This document shows, piece by piece, positions 12,501 through 27,500 of a DNA stretch of 64,000 nt. A program made the translations under genes and the position numbers. A model generated the notes under the pieces. It was not told the DNA's origin, did no database searches, and saw nothing but the letters and a program-made list of their open reading frames with translations. How positions within the stretch are numbered: position 1 is the first letter of the stretch; the number at the start of each line of letters is the position of its first letter. Origin of the DNA: Symsagittifera roscoffensis (lineage: Eukaryota; Xenacoelomorpha; Acoela; Convolutidae). The stretch covers positions 39,023,858 through 39,087,857 of the forward strand of contig NC_087071.1 of assembly GCF_963678635.1 (NCBI RefSeq), written 5' to 3'.

Positions 12501-15500
12501 CCGTTTTGTATCATTAGAAATATTATAACTTGAAAATTAAATAACAGTTATACATACAATCAAAAACTGATTTTAACTTGTCATTTAACAATATTGATGA
12601 TTGGAATAATACAAACCTTGTCTCTCCTGGCCTCGTTGTACTGTCTGACATCAGCCAGCATCCTATCTCTGTGCTCCAGTCCAGCTGTCAGTCTCTCTAT
12701 CTGGGCCAGATCAGCCGACAGACACGGACGCACCTCAAAGTCACTGGAACATAACAAACCCAACATAAATTTAAAAATTACTCTATCATTTTACAACTTA
12801 CTTAACCCATGATCCGTGCTCGTTGCTTGAGGGTGAGGCAACATTACCCAGCCCAGAAAAATAACCAAAAAAATTGCATGTAGTTCTCAAGCAGGGGCAC
12901 AACAGCGGTTCTCAAGGATGAGCTGAAAATCTCGTATGTTGGCCCATCCCTTGTGGAAAAGAATAGTCCTAATGAGTTTGGACAACGTTTCGTCAGTTTG
13001 TCGAGAGAACTCCACAAAAAAGAGGAGACAAATGGTTACAGGCGACAATTCTTAACAATAAGTACAGCGGCACTTCGATTCCCGCACACAAACTTTCATG
13101 TCGAATTTAAGCGCAGCAGAGCAAGTGGTCGCTACTTGCCGACGATGTCCGGTCAATATGACTAAAGCTGTTAAGACGACCTCTTTTGGTGGGATTTTAA
13201 TACGGCGCTCTACGCAATTCTCCAATTTGATTTCTGAGAAATACAATTTGCTCAAATTCAAACAGCTCATTTTAAATGTAATAACATTTATTTGTCGCCT
13301 TAATATCTAGTCGTCTTAATGTCTTGTCGTCTTAATGTCTTGTCGTCTTAATGGCCTGTCGTCTTATTTACCTATCATCCTTGCCAATACCTTGTTACGA
13401 ATTGTCTTATGTTATCAATTGTCACCTGTTACATGTTATACCCCAGTTTATAAAAAAAAAGTTCAGGAGACCTCCGAGAATCAGTTTTGTAAAAAAAAAC
13501 ACAAAAAAGATCCACATTTCTATCGAAAAAGCTAACTCGAATTCCAATAAAATTACAACAAATGTTATGTTTCGGGGCTTGCCGTAACACAAACTAGTTC
13601 GCAAATTTTTATTAGCTCCCGGTCCTGATCCACGCCTGACCAACCTTGGGGAAGGATAATGTCATCCATTTATCCGCAGCCGATCCCACCTTGAGGAGGC
13701 GAATGACACTAGGTCCCCACCAATCGCCAATTTTTGATGACAGATGTGAGATTTGAATCTAGTTCACCACGAACAAATCCACGAGGCTTGAAGGTAAAAC
13801 GAACTCACCTGAGCAGTCCATATCGGTTGAAGATGTACAACTCCTGGCCCAGATTACTCTGCACACGCGGAGTCACTCTCTAAACAACCACATATCGTCA
13901 ACAGTGTCTCATTGATTCCGTCGAAGAATACCAAAGGGTATCTTTTGAAGGACTACAAGGTTTTTTATCAAGTTAAAAAAGAGCCAAAAAGACCTTCCTT
14001 AAAAAGAAACCATGCGTTATCCAGTAACGGAATCAACCGATACAAAAACATAGATGTCATCATTTTTGATTTATTCTATGATTCTATCCAAAAAATTTTG
14101 AACAGCTCCAAATCTAACCAGCATTTTCGAAAATTTTATTCGAAGATTTTTGAATGGCTCCAAATCTAACCAGCGTAACTTCCTATTATCTAACTCCAAA
14201 CACGGTGTAAAAAGAAATGACGATGATATTTCTTTAACCATACGACAATTTATACTCATATGAAAACCACGAGCAAGAATTTACTCACCACAAACTGTTG
14301 CAGGAGCATGAACTCCGGCACCAAATGGGGCACAGTCAACACACAGTAGTCTCTGTCCGGGTAACACTGAAATGCACTGGCTAGGAAGTCCCCACTTCTG
14401 GTCTCCAACTCCTCCCTCATGCAGAACAGTTGGATGCAGAAACAGTTGCTCTCTCCCTGTTGTAACAATCTAGTTCAAGTAAAGTCATGGGCAAAGATAT
14501 CCAGTTGGAAAAAAATGAATGAACGCAAGTAAACAGAAAAAAACGGACTTGTTTTGAAAAAAAAAAACGTCATCTTTCAAAATTCAAAGAAAACAACATA
14601 TGGCCTAAAAGCCCTTTGAATTTGAAGAAAAAAATGATAGGCTTTTTGATAAAATTAACCAACTTTCAGATAATTTTTTTTATTTCGCTGGGATATCTGA
14701 AAATTTAAATCTACATCGAAATTAGAATGCAGATTTCGTAACACTAGACTGAGCGCCCAGCATTATTTCACGCGCACAATACCACTTATCGAACGTAAGC
14801 GCAGCGGAGCAAGTGGTGGCTTATGGCACAGCCTGGTTTTGAAATTTCGCCGGCTTCGAATTTTCGCTTGTTCTCACTGTTTGTGGGAAAGAGCTTTGTT
14901 TTCAAGGGTTAAGTTTTTTTGCTTGTTTTTCGGCGCAAACCAGGTATCAAAGAGGCGTATTGGAGATTCGCAACAATTGCAATACACCAAAAAAAAAATT
15001 GCGTTACAACATAGTGAGTAGAAAAGGACGTAACTTTTTGTTTTCAAAAATTTAGTTGAATATAACCAACAGACAGTTGGAAAAGTATAGAAGGACAAAG
15101 AAACCAAAAAAAAATCGATCAAAAAGTTATGAACTTTCGAACTTGAAAAAAAAACATTCCGTTAAAGCTCTTTGAATTTCAAATACTGTTAAAAATTAGA
15201 ATTTGTTTTGTTAAGTTATCTAATTTTGAGAACACTGGATAACTGGTTAATTCTTTACTCCACTTTAGCTGTTCGATAGTGGAGTTTGCCGTCAAGAATA
15301 ATATTTCAATTAGTTATAACAGTATGTTGAAAATAAAACAGGATATGACTGATTACCTTGTATTCTGGCACAAATGGGACTGGGGCTGCAATGGTTGAGA
15401 GTGAGACCGGTGGTCTGGTTGAGGTCTTACTCTTGTTCGTCGAGTGCGATTTATCACCCGAGTGATGTCCTTCATCGTCACTGAAACAAATCGACGTTCT

Positions 15501-18500
15501 TTTTTCCTTTTCTTCCAACTCACATAAGCATTATTTTATAATGCAACGTGCGATTTAACAAGGTCGGTTGTGAAGAACAAATATGCATGCAATGCTTCAT
15601 CAGTTCGCAAGTCAGTTGTTATCGCAAGTTTAAAAACAATCGGACATTAAGAGCAAAAGTAAAAATAAATAATAATATGTTTTCAGGCTAGTATTTCAGT
15701 AGTGCTTGTTATATACCGCATTTACAACCATTAAACATTAGCCTGAGAGATAGTCATGAGACCTTCTGGTCCGTTTTCAGACTTCTCTGAGCGGAAAAAA
15801 TTAAATTGTTTTCCTAATAACCTCCGATTTTCATCGGTATCGACCAGAACGCAAAAACTCAAACAAATGTGGTTTCACAGAGGGGGGATCTGGAACTGCT
15901 TAACGTGTTAGTGACTTACTCAGGTAGTGAGGGTGTGCTCAGTCCATAATGAGTTCTGCAGATGGCTTCAGTCAAATGGGAAAGAGTATCTCTCAGAAGA
16001 GTGGCATCTTGGGCACAAGAGAGAAGTGACATCTCCATCACTCCCACACTGAACTCAGCCGCCAAATCCTAAAAACCAGCCATTTTCATTAAAGAGAATA
16101 GTGAATCTTTTATGATTTTAAAATTACACATAGCAAGAAAAGAATAATTATATTTTTCATGTATAAGTTAAAACACATTCTACGAGTATTTAAACAGTTT
16201 TCAAATTTAATTCAACCTCTTGGAAGGGTATCAAAGCGCAACCCGAAGTCAACATATAAATATGCTTCAACATCTACAAAGATAGAATTTATGCGTTATC
16301 CTTCAAATTTTTATAAACTGTAGATGAAGAGCAAACTAGCAACAACAATTAAAGAAGGATGTTGATTGAGGACCAGAAGCCTCTAAAAACAGGCTGCACA
16401 TTTTGACGATATTATTGCAAAACATTTCTATTTTTGAAATGAATTTGCAATTACGATGAAACGAACACATTGTTAATTATTACAGAGGTGAAGACGCACT
16501 TCACGAACACCCTGAAAAACACCTTCAAAGTTAAATATCTCAGGCACTACATTATTTGAACCCGGAACTCCATATCAACAGTCACTGGCCGTAACCACTC
16601 AGCCATGGCTTGTTTTATTCTCAGACAAGGTATTCTATTATTGAAACTTTGAATTGTGTCACGTCAATTATGGTAAATTGAATCAACTGATAAAACTTTC
16701 TTTTCAAGAGGATGATTATAGGCTGAAACTGTTCCATTTTTTCAATGATAAAAAATGAAAACTTTTTCTGGGTGTTTTAACTTGAATAACTTTTTTTTCG
16801 CAAAAATCAGGTACCACAAAATTAATAGAATGGCTCTAGCGATATAATATGTTAAAGCACTCCGAGTCAACACTCGAACGACAAAAATTTTATCGGTATC
16901 GAGAAAAACCGGTTTGAAAAACATAGCCAACAGACATGGAAAAGAGTCAATCAACGCAAGGAAACAAAAAAATGCCTTAATTTTTGACAAAAACTTCGAC
17001 TTTTGAATTTCAATGCAAAAAATGATCCTAAATTTCTATGAACTTCAAGAACAATTTATGCTCGACACTTGTTTTGACTGAACTAACCCAATTTGAGAAT
17101 GGTGGATCGATAGGAAAAAACTTTTAACTGGAAAACTTTTTTCGTGACCTTAACACTTTCATAGTTCGATAGTGGAGTTTGCCTTCGTTTACACAAAAGA
17201 ATTGAACTGATCTCATAAAGAAATCAAATCAAAACGCGAAAATTCCTGGAAAAAAATCACAGAGACCTATAAAAGAGTCTTCACAAGGTTCAGTGACTGT
17301 TAATTCACTTTAGTCTAATTTCGAGCGAGTAAAGCCAGCAAGAAGGTCTTTCAATTTTATTTAAGTAGTGACAATTAGGTTTACCCCAGGAGAACTAGTT
17401 TTGGAGGCTTCATTTGGTGCTTCCTTGCTAATAAAAAGTTTCAAACAAAATCGAAAAATTATTCTGCAAAAAATTCGAAAAAACTTCGGAAACAAATTTT
17501 TCCGAAGTATACCTAATTCGCTAACGTTCTATGCTTTCGTATAATTCTTTTCTCAAGCCACGCACAAATTTGAAGGAAATACAAGAGAAACGAATTTGTA
17601 TGAATGTGGTCGGAACATTTGGTGCTCCTTGCACAGCAACCAATTATACTTGCTTCAAGTTGATTTTGTTAGCTAGAAACATTTTAGCAATACTTTGGAT
17701 TTCGAAGCCAGATATCATTTTGATAATAGCTTGAATTATTATAAAAATTTTGATAGTTCCAATAACTCGCTTATTCATAATCACTTCATTTCCAATGACA
17801 GTTTTCTATCATTAAGAAAATAATGACTTTTGAATTCTAAAGAAAAAAATACGCCAGTAAATGTTTTCTGAACTTCACGAACAATTAATGATTGGTGCTT
17901 TTTTGATAAAAATAACCCAATTTGAGAAAACTGGATCAAGAGGTGAAAACTTTTATTTCGCTGGAAAATCTGATGAATAAATTCCAATTTCGAAATTAGA
18001 AGTCGCTCACTTTTTTTGATGACCTTTACGCTTTCGAGTGAAATTTGCCTTCCTTTTAACAAAAGAAATGAGCTGAACTTGAAAAGAAAAGTCGAAACTC
18101 GGAAAAAAACTGAGCGTCATTAATTTAACCTGAAAAAATCATCGCGACTTGTATAGGGTCTGAAATACGTTCATCGACTCTTAAAAGCAACTATGTTCTT
18201 TGCTCTGAATAAGAGTCTTAGAATTATAGCAGTCATTCACATTTTGCGTAACCTTTGCTGTTCGACAGTGGACTTTGCTTTCCTTTTAACAAAGAACAAA
18301 CGTCAACTTTAAAAAGAAATCAATAGTCAAACCACAAAAAAAAAGCAAATTTGCGCCGGAACGATTTTTAGACTTTTCCTGAAAATAAAACAAAAAATCA
18401 TCACGACCTTTCTAAATGTCTTCACAACTTTCATTGACTCTTAAAAATTACGAAAACATTTCTTTAAAACACTAAGTTTATCACATTAGTGTCATATCTT

Positions 18501-21500
18501 GACGTGATGTGAAAAAATAACTATACACAAGCGTAGCAAGGGAATAATTAGACATGATTTACAACAGTCTTCAATAAAAGAAATCAAAAACGAAAATTTT
18601 CTGTTTGGCAATAGTTTTTTAATACTAGAAAATTTTATTGCCAAAGCGCTAAATGTAGCTTACAAAACTAGTTTTCGTTCAGTTAAGTCAAAAATGACAA
18701 CTTTTCATTTAACGAACGTTTCTCGGTCGCTTTGATCGCTAGTTAGAAACTTTATAACTTCAAACCGGTTTTACTCAGCTCCAGCATAATTTTTTTTTTG
18801 GAATTTTTGTAATATCGTTCATATCAAGACTGAAAGGGCATCAATGTGTTATATCACTCGACCCGTTACAATGATTATTTGTGGTACCTTAATTTGCGTG
18901 GAAACACAAAGAAAAGAAGACAATAACATAGATGAATACTAAGTTCCTCCCCATCTTCAATGGTTGGAGCATCATTCAACAGACAAGTTGGAAAAGGGCC
19001 AATTGACTCAAAGAGGTTGACAAAATAATTCTTTGAAAATACCTATAGAATCTATCTTCAGATATGAAAAAACAAACCGCGAAAATTTAATATTAAGATT
19101 GAACAAACCTTTCAGACGTTTCCTGAAATATTACTTTAAAACCCTCAAAGCCTATTTAAGTCTTCATTAGGTTCATCATAATATTTTTTCTCAAAAAAAC
19201 AACACGACCTAAATAAGTTCATTGACAATACAAAACGACCGTTACCGTAAAATTAGTTTCCCAGTTTGATAGAACAATATACATCAACTTCAGGCGACTT
19301 CAATCTCCAAAACCGCTTTTTTGCTTGACACTAATCAACTTGAACTTGTCCAACTTGGGAAAACAGTGATAAAAAAATCCAGCTGGTTTTTTTTCATCCA
19401 GCTGGTGATTAAAAACAATTATAAAATCAATATGCTAGGTTAATCTTAGGTGACTCTGGTTTCGTCCGTGTCCGTCAAATCTTTGCCACCATCTTCCACC
19501 TCGCGAAGAAGATGAATTAATTGTTTTAATTTCCACAAATCCAGGGCTGATCTGGACATACTACATTCGTTTTGAACCAGCTGAAAGTAACGAAATCACC
19601 CGGATTCTCATACGGTATTCTTGTAGTCCATTCGTGTCCAATTTTTAACATATAAGGGATACCTTGACGCTCGTCTATCATTCCACGCATATGATTCGCT
19701 CTTCTCAGAGCTCCGATTCCAAAACCTAACTCGGTGATTATATTAACCTGACATTTATGGTCATAGTACGATAAGATGTAATTCAGATGTTTACCTTCCT
19801 CGGAATAGTCAAAAAGTTTTGCCATATACTCCATCGGTGTAAGTAAAGCTTCCCTAAACCCATATGTAAAGTAATAGTAAAATTGACCTTCGCAGCAGCC
19901 TTCTATGAATAAAAAATGGTTATGTTGCTCAAATACTGGTACAAAGAGACGGTCGCATTCTTCAATAATATATGTCTTCAGTTTGTTAAATAGATTTATA
20001 GCCGGATCTCGGGCTCCAAATCTATCGCCTGTTTGTATTTGATATGCTGGATTATATCAGGAGCGGTTTTAAAAAATGTCATATCTGGCTCAATATTAAT
20101 ATTTCTACAAGAAGTTTCTATAAAAATTAGGTCTTTTGGCATTTCAAAAGAGCAAAAATTGGTTCGACGTAAAAACGATAAAGAGGTTGAAAACTTTTTA
20201 AAAACTGTTTTCTCAATTACCCTTTCCTTAGCCCCGCTCTTGGAGGGCTTCAGCATGTAGCGGAGAATATTTGGCTTACGTACTTTTTGAGTTGTATTGT
20301 TATGCACATTCTGATTTAGTACTGAGCCTATTCTCATGAAAAAAGGACCGAACTTGCGAAAAAACCTAACAATCAACGTCCTTTAAACTTCTTCAACGAA
20401 TTTTTGAAAACAGAGTTCTGATTGACTGACATAACGTTCGGACATTCGGCTCTTCAAGCACTAAAACCTCCCCTTTTGATATTGGGGCGAGAGGGGGGGG
20501 GGTATTTTTTAAAACTCCCCTTTTGATAGTGGGGCGAGGGGGTTAGTTTTGAAATTAATCCGCATCTTAATATTGAACTACTTCCTACTCGCACTTTTTA
20601 TTGTACCCATTTCGAGTTTTCCAAAGCCGCCCCTGGGTTATTTCTATCATCATCAGTTACAAAAGCATTTAGACAGTAGTAAACACTGTGCCTTCGACAA
20701 AGTGACCAGAAATCGTTATCGTTAAAAGGCTTGCTCACGGGAATTAAGAATTGTAAAGAAGACCAGGCTGACACGAACGTGGATTTAACAACAATGTCAT
20801 TTGCTGATCCAAATATGAAGCTAGATAACTGAGAAGTTACAAAACATAGAAAAAATAGCATCATTTTTCTAACTTATTTTTCTTTGTTTTGTTAGCTGTG
20901 ATAATGTTTGATAAAAGATAATACTAAGATGGCAAGTAACAACCATCAACTGCGATTTGATAAATAATGTTTCTAAATGTTTGGGCTCAAGGATACGTAA
21001 AACAATAAATAGCACCCATGAACTTAATGGTTTCATTGAATAATACTCATTGTTGACACTTTTCTGTACACAACAAATGCAAAGGATTTCACTGATATTA
21101 GGCTGTCACACATTTGAAATAGCTTACTCAAATAAACAAACCTCAATAACAAAGGAGTAATGCTCCGGTTTCAAGTTACCCAAATATTTTGATTTCTGAT
21201 TATTTTCTGTCCAAAAAAATTGCGTCCAAGTCAATTTTGACACAGAGGCGAAGCTGAGCTTCGCAACACTTGCGATACAAAAATAAATGACTATGCTTAT
21301 AAAGATATGGAAAAAATGAAAAAAAGGGGCCCACTTAACAATCTCTCCCCTTTCAAGAACGGGGTGATTGCTAAGTAGGTTACGTGCAAATTCGAATTTT
21401 ACATACAGCGCTCAGTGCGAATTTACGGTTTTTGTTTACAGGAGTGATTCTTTAGTAGATACAATAGGGGGGACTGTTAAGTAGATCCAAAAGAAATATC

Positions 21501-24500
21501 TTTTTTGTTAAAAAGTTATAAGAATTGCAAAAAGGACGAAAACTTACTGAAACAAAACTACCTTCACCGTTGGAAACTCTGCAAAAGGCTTTCAAAATGC
21601 TGGAGACCGAAACTTTCTGCGGGACACTAGCCGACAAAAATAGACAGACACGAAAGTCTAGAAGGTCAAACACTTTCAGTTTTCACAAAAAAAAACAGGT
21701 CCCGAAAATTTCTTGCACTCAATTACTTGCTGGAAACCGGAATACACCGAAATGATTGATAACTTAAGGAAGAAACGCTTAATTTTAAGCAAATTCGGTG
21801 CTGCAGCAACTGAACCGACAAAAAACAAGCAGACAAACTGAAGTCGGAGAAATATTTTTTGACCCGCGGACCATTTTCCGTTTACAGAAAAAAAAACAGG
21901 CCCTGGCCTGATTCGAACTTTGGCCTTTCTCTTAAAAGGGAGTTGCGTTAGCCCTTTGCTACAGGCGCAGATAAACATCTGAATTTTGATTTCAAATTAA
22001 CCAAAGGTAAAATGATTCAATCGATTCTGTTGAACTAGTTGTTAACCCGTTCAAAAACTATATAACATAGCCAACGGACAGTTGGGAAAAAGTAAGGAAC
22101 GCAAGGAAACTGAAAAAAAAACTGACTTGCTTTATTTTCAAAAACCTTCAACTTTTGAATTTCGAAAAAGATGGCCTTGAATCTCTTTGAATTTGTAGAA
22201 CAACTTATTATGAACACTTTACTGTATAATTTAACCAAATTTGAGAAAACTGGATCAAAGGCAGAACTTTCATTTCACTGGAAAATCTGATAATAATGCC
22301 CATTTTCGAAATTAGAAGTCAATCACGTTGTTCGCGACCTTTACATTTTTGCTGTTCGATAGACCTTTTACAGAAATGAAGTGAACTGCAAAAAATCAGA
22401 AGTCAAACCGTGAAAAATCAAAACAGCGTGAACAGATATTGAGACTTTTTCAGGAAAAAAAAACTAACAAAAAATCACCAATACCCATATAAAAAGTCCT
22501 CACTACGTTCATTACTCCTGAAAACCAGTCATCAATGAACGCGCATTAATAATGAAAAAAGATCTAGTTCTGCTTAAATTCTAGTTCTGAGGAAAAACGA
22601 CAAATAAATTAGAGAAAACAGATGTGGCCAGAAAACTCTTTTATGATTTTGAATATTTTTCGATAAAAACCAAGTTGAGAAAAAAGATATTTTTTCTTTG
22701 AATGAAGATTTAATCCGCAGAGAAACCTGAAAATTAGTTTTGAAATTAAACCCAAATTTGAAATTGAAGTCATTACTGTAAAAAGAAGTCTTTACTGTCA
22801 AGACGTCATTAATGTCATTCGAAAAAAAAATTAAGCTGCAATGTTCAAAAACTTTCAATCCTTTTCCTGACGAAAACATCGAAAAAATTAAACGGCCACA
22901 CGATTTCTTTGATTGACATTTGACTAATAGAAATTCACTATTATATAAACATTAACGTTAAAAGAACAAATTCCTTCTATATTTTCATATTTGGAATAGA
23001 GTCAATGAACGCACAAGTAAACAGAAAAAAATACTGTTTTTTTTCAAATAATGAATGCAAGTAAGCATTCAAATTAAAAAAATGGTCTGAAAGGTCTTTG
23101 AAATTCCACAAAAAATTATGTTAAGCACTTTTCCGATGACGACAATACATTTTTAGAAAACAAGATTTTTAGGTAAAGTTTTTATTCGACTGGGAAAACC
23201 AAAATTATAAACCACTTTCGAAACTAGCAGTCAATCAGGTTTTTCGTGGCCTTAAAACTTTTACTCTTCGATAGTGGAGTTTGCCTTCTTTTTAACAAAG
23301 GAAATTGACTGAGCACGTTCATCGATTCTTAAAAAGTAGTTACACTTAAGTGCATTCATAAAATCATTAATATATTTGAATGCATATCTGTAATAATTAG
23401 AGCATTAAGCTTTTTTCCTGAAAAGAAACAAAAAATCAGCAAGAATTATAAAAAAGTCTTCACTACGTTCATCGACTCTTGAAAAGATAAACAGAGTTGG
23501 AAAAGAGTCATGAAGGCAAGAAAACAGGAAAAAAACAGATTAATCCGAAGAAAAAATTATGTAAAAACTAGCGTTTAACGCACCTTTGGTGGTTCAAAAT
23601 TTTTCGACAGCTCATGAAAAACCGCATATATTGGAAACAACATCTGCAAGCTTTTAGTGTACTCTGACTGCACCCAATTACAGGGTTGGTAATTTCGAAA
23701 TTTTGAATTTTTTTAATTCTCATTTTAAAAGCGTCATCTCGAAAACTTAATTGGCCTCAGGGGAAATTTGGAGGCCAGATTTGCAACCACTGAGAGTCTC
23801 TGAGAGCACCCTACTATAGGGTTAGGAATCCAAAAATTTGTGAATTTTTTCAACATAAATTTCCCGAAAAAAAAATTGAAAAAAAAACGTCTTATCTCAG
23901 AAACTAAAAGGATATGAGCATTCATATTAAGAGGCAAGATTTGAGACGCCTGGGTGTACGCTGACAATAAGGTTGTATCTTCATCAAGTTAGTATTTTTT
24001 CAATTTGTAGATAAGTTCTTCCAGAAATTTTGAAAAAATCAAAAACGTCACATCTCGAAAACAAAAAGCATTTGAGCAGTCTCGCTTAGCAGTCGCATGT
24101 GGCAAGATTTGCAACTCTTTAGAGTACCCTGACAACACCGAACTATAGCGTGGGAAATTTCAAATTTTGAAGAAAAAAAAATAATTTAAACTTTCTGAAG
24201 TTTTCTGAAACTTTTTTGAAAAAATCACAAAAAACGTCACATCTCAAAACTACAAAAAATTGAGCAGTCATACTTGGAGGCAGGATTCGCAATCTTTGAG
24301 AGTACTCTGACAGGACCTAACTACAGGGTTGGGAATTTCACGTTTTTAATTTAAACTTACTGAAGTTTTCTGAAACTTTTTTGAAAAAATCACAAGAAAC
24401 GTCATATCTCGAAAACTACAAAAAATTGAGCAGTCATACTTGGAGGCAAGATTCGCAATCTTTGAGAGTACTCTGACAGGACCTAACTACAGGGTTGGGA

Positions 24501-27500
24501 ATTTCACGTTTTTAATTTAAACTTAATGAAGTTTTCTGAAAATTTTTTGAAAAAATCATAAAAAACGTCATATCTCAAAACTACAGAAAATTGAGCAGTC
24601 ATACTTGGAGGCAAGATTCGCAATCCTTGAGAGTACTCTGACGGGACCTAACTACAGGGTTGGGAATTTCACGTTTTTAATTTAAACTGACTGAAGTTTT
24701 CTGAAACTTTTTTGAAAAAATTACAAAAAACGTCATATCTCGAAAACTGCAAAGAATTGAGCAGTCATACTTGGAGGCAAGATTCGCAATCTTTGAGAGT
24801 ACTCTGACATGACCTAACTACAGGGTTGGGAATTTCAGATTTTTAATTTAAATCTACTAAATTTTTCAGAAAATTTTTTTGAAAAAATCACAAAAAACGT
24901 CATATCTTAAAAACTACAAAAAATTGAGCAGTCATACTTGGAGGCAAGATTCGCAATCTTTGAGAGTACTCTGACAGGACCTAACTACAGGGTTGGGAAT
25001 TTCACGTTTTTAATTTAAACTTACTGAAGTTTTCTGAAAATTTTTTGAAAAAATCATAAAAAACGTCATATCTCAAAACTACAGAAAATTGAGCAGTCAT
25101 ACTTGGAGGCAAGATTCGCAATCCTTGAGAGTACTCTGACGGGACCTAACTACAGGGTTGGGAATTTCACGTTTTTAATTTAAACTGACTGAAGTTTTCT
25201 GAAACTTTTTTGAAAAAATTACAAAAAACGTCATATCTCGAAAACTGCAAAGAATTGAGCAGTCATACTTGGAGGCAAGATTCGCAATCTTTGAGAGTAC
25301 TCTGACATGACCTAACTACAGGGTTGGGAATTTCAGATTTTTAATTTAAATCTACTAAATTTTTCAGAAAATTTTTTTGAAAAAATCACAAAAAACGTCA
25401 TATCTTAAAAACTACAAAAAATTGAGCAGTCAAATTTGGAGGCAAGATTCGCAATCTTTGAGAGTACTCTGACAGGACCTAACTACAGGGTTGGGAATTT
25501 CACATTTTTAATTTAAACTTACTAAATTTTTCTGAAAATTTTTTTTGAAAAAATCATAAAAAACGTCATATCTCAAAAACTACAAAAAATTGAGCAGTCA
25601 TACTTGAAGTTAAGACTCGCAATCTTTGAGATTACTCTGACAGGACCCAACTACAAGGTTGGTAATTTCAGATTTTACGAAAAAAAAATTAATATAAGTT
25701 TTAGAAAATTTTTTTTGAAAAAATCACAAGAAACGTCATTTCTCAAAAACTACAAGGATTTGAACAGTCATATTTGGAGGCAAGATTTGCAACTCTTTAG
25801 AGTACCCTGACAACACCGAACTATAGCGTGGGAAATTTCAAATTTTGAAGAAAAAAAAAATTTAAACTTTCTGAAGTTTTCTGAAACTTTTTTGAAAAAA
25901 TCACAAAAAACGTCATATCTCGAAAACTGCAAAGAATTGAGCAGTCATACTTGGAGGCAAGATTCGCAATCTTTGAGAGTACTCTGACATGACCTAACTA
26001 CAGGGTTGGGAATTTCAGATTTTTAATTTAAATTGACTAAATTTTTCAGAAAATTTTTTTGAAAAAATCACAAAAAAACGTCATATCTTAAAAACTACAA
26101 AAAATTGAGCAGTCAAATTTGGAGGCAAGATTCGCAATCTTTGAGAGTACTCTGACAGGACCTAACTATAGGGTTGGGAATTTCACATTTTTAATTTAAA
26201 CTTACTGAAGTTTTCTGAAAATTTTTTGAAAAAATCATAAAAAACGTCATATCTCAAAAACTACAAAAAATTGAGCAGTCATACTTGAAGTTAAGACTCG
26301 CAATCTTTGAGATTACTCTGACAGGACCCAACTACATGGTTGGGAATTTCAGATTTTACGAAAAAAAAATTAATATAAGTTTTAGAAAAAATTTTTTGAA
26401 AAAATCACAAGAAACGTCATTTCTCAAAAACTACAAGGATTTGAACAGTCATATTTGGAGGCAAGATTTGTAACTCCTTAGAGTACTCTGACAGCACCCA
26501 ACTACAGGGTTGGGAACTTCAAATTGTAAATTATTTTGTTATTTGAAATTTCTGAAAATTTTTGAAAAAATCGCAAAAATCGTCTTATCTCGTTAACTAA
26601 AATGACTCGGGCACTCAAAATTGGAGGCCAAATTCGCAACCCCTAAATCAATATTGGGCTGCTTAATTTAAACTCGGTAAAATAACCACTAAAATCGAAT
26701 TGGAAAATTAAAAAAAAAATCTTAACCATTGCAATATAGGATATAGCTTAAACATGCAAAAATAATACGTTGAAAAAGCTTAAACATGGCGAGATAGTGA
26801 AGCCCGCATTCAAATATATAATAGATTATATAACGAAATTCGCAGACAAAATTATATTGCCTAAGCTCTTTGAATTTCGAAAACAATTTATGATTGACCT
26901 TTTTTTTGATAAATCAACTCAATTTGAAAAAAAAACTGGATCAATATAAAAATTTTTCATTCCACAGTAAAATCTGAAAATTGAATTCCACTTTCAAAAC
27001 TAAGGTCGATCACGTTTTTCAAGAGCTTTGCACTTTTGCTGTTCGATAGTGGAATTCGCCTTCCTTTTAACAAAGGAAATGACTGAACTTACAAAGAAAT
27101 AAAAAGTCAGACATGAAAAAATAAATTGGGACCTTAACAAATTTCAAATTTTTGAAAAAACCTAAGAATTCATCAGCACCTATAGAAGAATCTGAACTAG
27201 GTTCGTCGACTCTTAAAAAAGCAGACAAACATAAGTGCATTCATACACGCTTAAATCTGTATGAAAGCACATCTGTAGTTATTAGAGCCTTAAGACTTTT
27301 CCTGAAAAAAAAAAAGTCAGCAAGAACTATAGAAGAATTTTCATTACATTCATCCACTCTTGAAAACAGAGTTGGAAAAGAGTCATGAACGAAAGACATC
27401 AGGAAAAAACAGATTCCAAAAATATTATATAACGAATTTTGAAGAAAAAAGTATGTCTTTAATGCTCTTTGAATTCCAGAAACAAATTGATGATTGACAC

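Noticed and set aside
13335-13643. Overlapping 65-78-codon ORFs on both strands
   Set aside because: They are built on the 16-bp tandem repeat and AT tracts, show no similarity, and fall inside CFAP61 intron 15.
25604-26473. Two nearly identical ORFs starting [14 protein letters not shown]
   Set aside because: They lie within satellite units and repeat because the units do; no start context or composition of a gene.
23620-26670. Regular repeat-spacer look, as in a CRISPR array
   Set aside because: The period is about 166 bp with homologous spacers, in an animal intron. It is a satellite.
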